NCBI RefSeq assembly: GCF_900604385.1
Contig: NZ_LR027382.1
Span: forward strand, 2,898,076 to 2,962,075
Direction of reading: 5' to 3'
Source: Alistipes megaguti
GTDB lineage: Bacteria; Bacteroidota; Bacteroidia; Bacteroidales; Rikenellaceae
DNA: 64,000 nucleotides
Of the stretch, positions 61,098-64,000 are shown one piece after another. The notes under the pieces are model-generated. The model did no database searches, was not told where the DNA came from, and worked only from the letters and a program-made list of their open reading frames with translations. The position numbers and the translations under genes are program-made. The number at the start of each line of letters is the position of its first letter. Position 1 is the first letter of the stretch.

Positions 61098-62207
61098 ATG
61101 TTTTCCGAGGAATTAGCCAAATACGACTGGGAGGAGACCACGGCACGGATCCTCTCGAAGACGGCCGCCGATGTCGAGCGGGCCCTTGCGAAGGAGTACC
61201 CGACGCTCGACGACTTCATGGCGATGGTCTCGCCGGCTGCCGAGGCCTATCTGGAGCCGATGGCCCGACTGAGCCGCCGCTATACGCAGGAGCGTTTCGG
61301 CAAGACGATCTCGATGTACGTTCCGATGTACATCACCAACTCGTGCACCAACTCGTGCATCTACTGCGGATTCAACCGCCACAACGCCATTCCGCGCGTG
61401 ATCCTCACGCCGGAGCAGATCGAGGAGGAGTGCCGGGCGATCCGCGAACTGGGTCCGTTCGAGAACCTGCTCATCGTCACGGGTGAGAATCCGCGGGCGG
61501 CAGGCGTCGACTACATCGAGCAGGCGCTGCACATTTGCCGCCCGTACTTTAACAACCTGACGATCGAGGTGATGCCGCTTTCAGCCGAGGATTACGAGCG
61601 GCTGACCCATTCGGGTCTGAACGGCGTGGTCTGCTTCCAGGAGACCTACAACCGCAAGAACTACAACATCTACCACCCGGCGGGCATGAAGTCAAAATTC
61701 GAGTGGCGTGTCAACGGCTTCGACCGCATGGGTCAGGCCGGGGTCCACAAGATCGGCATGGGCGTGCTGATCGGACTCGAGGAGTGGCGCACCGACGTGA
61801 CGATGATGGCGCTGCACCTGCAGTACCTGCGCCGTCACTACTGGAAGACGCGTTACAGCGTCAACTTCCCGCGCATGCGGCCGTCCGAGGGGCACTTCCA
61901 GCCCAACGTCGTGATGAGCGACCGCGAACTGGCCCAGGTGACCTTCGCCTTCCGGATCTTCGACCACGACGTCGACATCTCCTACTCGACGCGCGAACGC
62001 GCCGAGTTCCGCAACCATATGGCCACGCTGGGCGTCACGTCGATGAGCGCCGGCTCGAAGACCGATCCGGGAGGCTACCGCGTCTACCCGACGTCGCTCG
62101 AGCAGTTCACCGTCAGCGACGAGCGTACGCCGTCGCAGGTCGAGGCCGACATCCGGCGTGAAGGCTACGAGGTGGTCTGGAAGGACTGGGACAAGGTCTT
62201 CGACTGA
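61098..62207 (+). CDS. thiH: Tyrosine lyase ThiH (radical SAM, dehydroglycine-forming)
   Basis: 369 residues from ATG at 61098; a GTG start at 61089 is also possible. The radical-SAM cluster motif CTNSCIYCGF (CxxxCxxC) is at about residues 82-91, with the GENPRA stretch, VCFQETYNRKNYNIYHPAGM and PSEGHFQPNVVMSDREL. It cleaves tyrosine to dehydroglycine and p-cresol under anaerobic conditions, fitting a gut anaerobe. It overlaps thiF by 1 bp. Confidence 0.94.
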   Translation: MFSEELAKYDWEETTARILSKTAADVERALAKEYPTLDDFMAMVSPAAEAYLEPMARLSRRYTQERFGKTISMYVPMYITNSCTNSCIYCGFNRHNAIPRVILTPEQIEEECRAIRELGPFENLLIVTGENPRAAGVDYIEQALHICRPYFNNLTIEVMPLSAEDYERLTHSGLNGVVCFQETYNRKNYNIYHPAGMKSKFEWRVNGFDRMGQAGVHKIGMGVLIGLEEWRTDVTMMALHLQYLRRHYWKTRYSVNFPRMRPSEGHFQPNVVMSDRELAQVTFAFRIFDHDVDISYSTRERAEFRNHMATLGVTSMSAGSKTDPGGYRVYPTSLEQFTVSDERTPSQVEADIRREGYEVVWKDWDKVFD

Positions 62208-62911
62208 TGATGGACTCGACGGAACGTTACGCCCGGCAGACGATGCTCCGGGAGATCGGCCCCGAGGGTCAGCGGCGTCTTGCCGAGGCGTCGGTGCTCG
62301 TGGTCGGGGTCGGCGGACTGGGCTCGCCGGCGGCGCTCTACCTCACCGGTGCCGGAGTGGGCCGACTCGGGCTGGCCGACCCGGACCGCGTCTCGGAGAG
62401 CAACCTCCAGCGGCAGACGCTTTACACCGAGTCGCAGATCGGACGCCCGAAGACGGAGGCGGCCCGCGAACGGCTGTCGGCCCTCTGCTCGCAGACGCGC
62501 TTCACGTGTTACGACGAGGGGCTCACGGCCGAAAATGCCCGGGAGGTGATCGAGGGCTACGACCTGGTCGTGGACTGCTGCGACAACTTTCCGACGCGCT
62601 ACCTGATCGACGATGCGTGTGCGGCCTGCGGCAAGCCGTGGGTCCACGGCTCGATCGGCGAGTTCCAAGGGCAGGTGGCCCTTTTCAACGGACGCTCGGG
62701 GCGCCGCTATGCGGAGCTCTACCCCGACCGCGAGGCGCTGTGCGCCCGGCCGCGGACCACAAGCGGCGTGCTGGGCACCGTCCCGGGAGTCATCGGTACG
62801 CTCGAGGCGTCGGAGGCCATCAAGTGGATCGTCGGCTTCGGCGAACCGCTCGACGGACGTCTCTTCACCCTTGATTTGAAAACCCTGCAAACCGAAATCA
62901 TAACCTTTTAA
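62207..62911 (+). CDS. thiF: ThiS adenylyltransferase (ThiF/MoeB/HesA family)
   Basis: 234 residues. N-terminal RYARQTMLREIG, nucleotide-binding VLVVGVGGLGSPAALYLTGA, GLADPDRVSESNLQRQTLYT (the DxDxVxxSNLQRQ motif), DCCDNFPTRYLIDDAC and SGVLGTVPGVIGTLEASEAI. The zinc-binding CxxC pairs of some relatives are not present. It adenylates the ThiS C-terminus. Confidence 0.9.
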   Translation: MMDSTERYARQTMLREIGPEGQRRLAEASVLVVGVGGLGSPAALYLTGAGVGRLGLADPDRVSESNLQRQTLYTESQIGRPKTEAARERLSALCSQTRFTCYDEGLTAENAREVIEGYDLVVDCCDNFPTRYLIDDACAACGKPWVHGSIGEFQGQVALFNGRSGRRYAELYPDREALCARPRTTSGVLGTVPGVIGTLEASEAIKWIVGFGEPLDGRLFTLDLKTLQTEIITF

Positions 62912-62927
62912 GCAAAAGACAACAGAA

Positions 62928-63629
62928 ATGGGAAAAGGATTCGACCAGTACGCATCGGCCTATGATGCCTGGTTTCTCGACAACCGCAACGTACTCTATT
63001 CCGAGGTCAATCTGGTAGCCTCGACACTCAAGGATGCCGGGCGGGTGCTCTCGGTGGGCTGCGGCAGCGGTCTGTTCGAGAAGATTCTCCGCGAGGAGTA
63101 CGGCATCACCGTCACCGACGGCATCGAACCCTCGAAGGGAATGGCCGAAATCGCCCGCAAGCGGGGCATGCACGTGGTGGAGGCGACGGCCGAGGAGGCC
63201 GACTTCGGCCACGGAACCTATGACACGCTGCTCTTCAACGGCACGCCGAGCTACATCGGCGACCTGCGGAGCGTGGTGCGCAAGGCCTACGAGGCGCTGC
63301 CCGCCGGGGGCCGGATCATTCTGATCGACGTGCCGAAGGAGAGCTCCTACGGCCTGCTCTACAACCTGGCCAAGGCCGTCGGGACATGGGATCACCCGCT
63401 GCTTGCGGGGTGCTACCCGCCCAACCCCTACCCGATCGAGTTCGTCGACGTGGCTGCCTGGCGCACGACGGCCGAGAAGGTGGAGCTGCTGCGTGAGGCG
63501 GGCTTCACCGATCTGGAGTTCTCGCAGACGCTGACCTCGCACCCCGTCTGCTCGAACGACGAGGAGGAGCAGCCCACGCCGGGATACGGCAAGGGGGATT
63601 ACGTGGCCGTTGTGGCCCGCAAACGCTGA
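62928..63629 (+). CDS. Class I SAM-dependent methyltransferase in the thiamine operon
   Basis: 233 residues with motif I LSVGCGSGLFEKIL (about 40-53), DGIEPSKGMAEIARK (post-I acidic loop), YDTLLFNGTPSYIGDL and AGGRIILIDVPKES (motif III). It is a methyltransferase of unknown substrate, with the general form of UbiE/Tam relatives. It lies 16 bp after thiF and 6 bp before tenA, so it is part of the operon although no such step is needed in the known pathway. It may repair or salvage a pathway intermediate. Confidence 0.75.
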   Translation: MGKGFDQYASAYDAWFLDNRNVLYSEVNLVASTLKDAGRVLSVGCGSGLFEKILREEYGITVTDGIEPSKGMAEIARKRGMHVVEATAEEADFGHGTYDTLLFNGTPSYIGDLRSVVRKAYEALPAGGRIILIDVPKESSYGLLYNLAKAVGTWDHPLLAGCYPPNPYPIEFVDVAAWRTTAEKVELLREAGFTDLEFSQTLTSHPVCSNDEEEQPTPGYGKGDYVAVVARKR

Positions 63630-63635
63630 CCGGCC

Positions 63636-64000
63636 ATGAGACGCTGGAGCGATGAGGCGTGGGAGGCGGCCCTCCCCGTCTACGAAAAGATTCTCGCGCA
63701 CCCGTTCGTCGGGGCGCTGGCCGACGGAAGCCTTCCGGAGGAGCGTTTCCGCTTCTACATTCGGCAGGACGCCCTCTATCTGGACGGTTATGCAAGGCGG
63801 CTGGCCCACGTGGCCGCGCGTCTGCCCCGCAAGGAGCAGGCCGAACGCTTCCTGCACTTCGCGCTCGACGGTATCGAGGTCGAACGGGCCCTCCACGCGC
63901 AGTTCCTCGCGGGGAGCCACCCGGCCCCCGAAGAGATCAGCCCGACGTGCCTGCTCTACACCTCGGTGCTCGACGCCCAGGCGCTGGCTCCGGTGGAGGT
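63636..64000 (+). CDS. tenA: TenA-family thiaminase II, N-terminal part (runs off the window)
   Basis: 121 complete codons reach the window edge. It begins MRRWSDEAWEAALPVYEKIL and has HPFVGALADGSLPEERFRFY (about 22-41), IRQDALYLDGYARRLAHVAA and FLHFALDGIEVERALHAQF, the TenA helical bundle pattern. TenA hydrolyses amino-HMP to HMP in salvage. The active-site Cys and the C-terminus lie beyond the window. Confidence 0.88.
   Translation, partial: MRRWSDEAWEAALPVYEKILAHPFVGALADGSLPEERFRFYIRQDALYLDGYARRLAHVAARLPRKEQAERFLHFALDGIEVERALHAQFLAGSHPAPEEISPTCLLYTSVLDAQALAPVE

Noticed and set aside
1..64000. CRISPR arrays, tRNA and rRNA genes
   Set aside because: No regular repeat-spacer array, no tRNA cloverleaf and no rRNA segment was recognised. 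The tandem repeat at 17653 has no unique spacers.

Overview
The window looks like the chromosome of a gut Bacteroidota bacterium, most plausibly Alistipes or another member of the Rikenellaceae. The evidence is SusC/SusD outer-membrane pairs, ECF-sigma/FecR control, promoters of the TTTG / TAnnTTTG type, very few Shine-Dalgarno sites, and a GC-rich core (about 16-30 kb and 34-64 kb) interrupted by visibly AT-richer mobile DNA (about 0-16 kb and 30.1-33.5 kb). The genus is an inference; no rRNA or marker gene is present.

Region 1 (1-10.8 kb) is the end of an integrative element of the CTnDOT general type. It carries the start of an RteA-like sensor kinase, a TetR-controlled cassette (two methyltransferases alternating with two ABC half-transporters of the YbtP/YbtQ = IrtA/IrtB type), two excisionase-like HTH proteins, a RhuM-like protein and two tandem IntDOT-like tyrosine recombinases. 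It abuts the 3' remnant of a third integrase. Region 2 (10.9-16.0 kb) is a second RhuM-like gene followed by an insertion-sequence pile-up: two inverted copies of one DDE element, one of them split by an IS256-family element.

Region 3 (16.1-26.9 kb) has two secreted proteins of unknown function, a 20-22 bp tandem repeat, and a SusC/SusD locus with a degenerate metallopeptidase-like lipoprotein and two thioredoxin-like (TlpA) lipoproteins. The SusC gene has a nine-G run inside its signal-peptide region, a candidate phase-variation switch. Region 4 (27.0-30.1 kb) is a MarR-TolC-EmrA efflux operon that appears broken: tolC has an in-frame stop and the inner-membrane pump gene is missing where an AT-rich island with an IS4-family and an IS5-family element (30.1-33.5 kb) begins.

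Region 5 (34.2-56.1 kb) is a large polysaccharide utilization locus: ECF sigma, FecR anti-sigma, SusC with a signalling STN domain, SusD, a second SusC, a SusD with a complete GH16 glycosidase domain inserted just before its C-terminal tail, GH3, metallophosphoesterase, two SusE/F-like binding proteins and GH20, ending at a strong terminator. The SusD-GH16 fusion is the most unusual item in the window: a glycan-capture lid protein that carries its own endo-glycosidase.

Region 6 (56.2-58.5 kb, minus strand) holds a cyclophilin-like lipoprotein, a hexapeptide acetyltransferase and a dienelactone-hydrolase-like enzyme. Region 7 (58.7-64.0 kb) is a thiamine operon behind a TPP riboswitch: thiS, a ThiE/TenI-like gene, thiE, thiG, thiH, thiF, a methyltransferase and the start of tenA.
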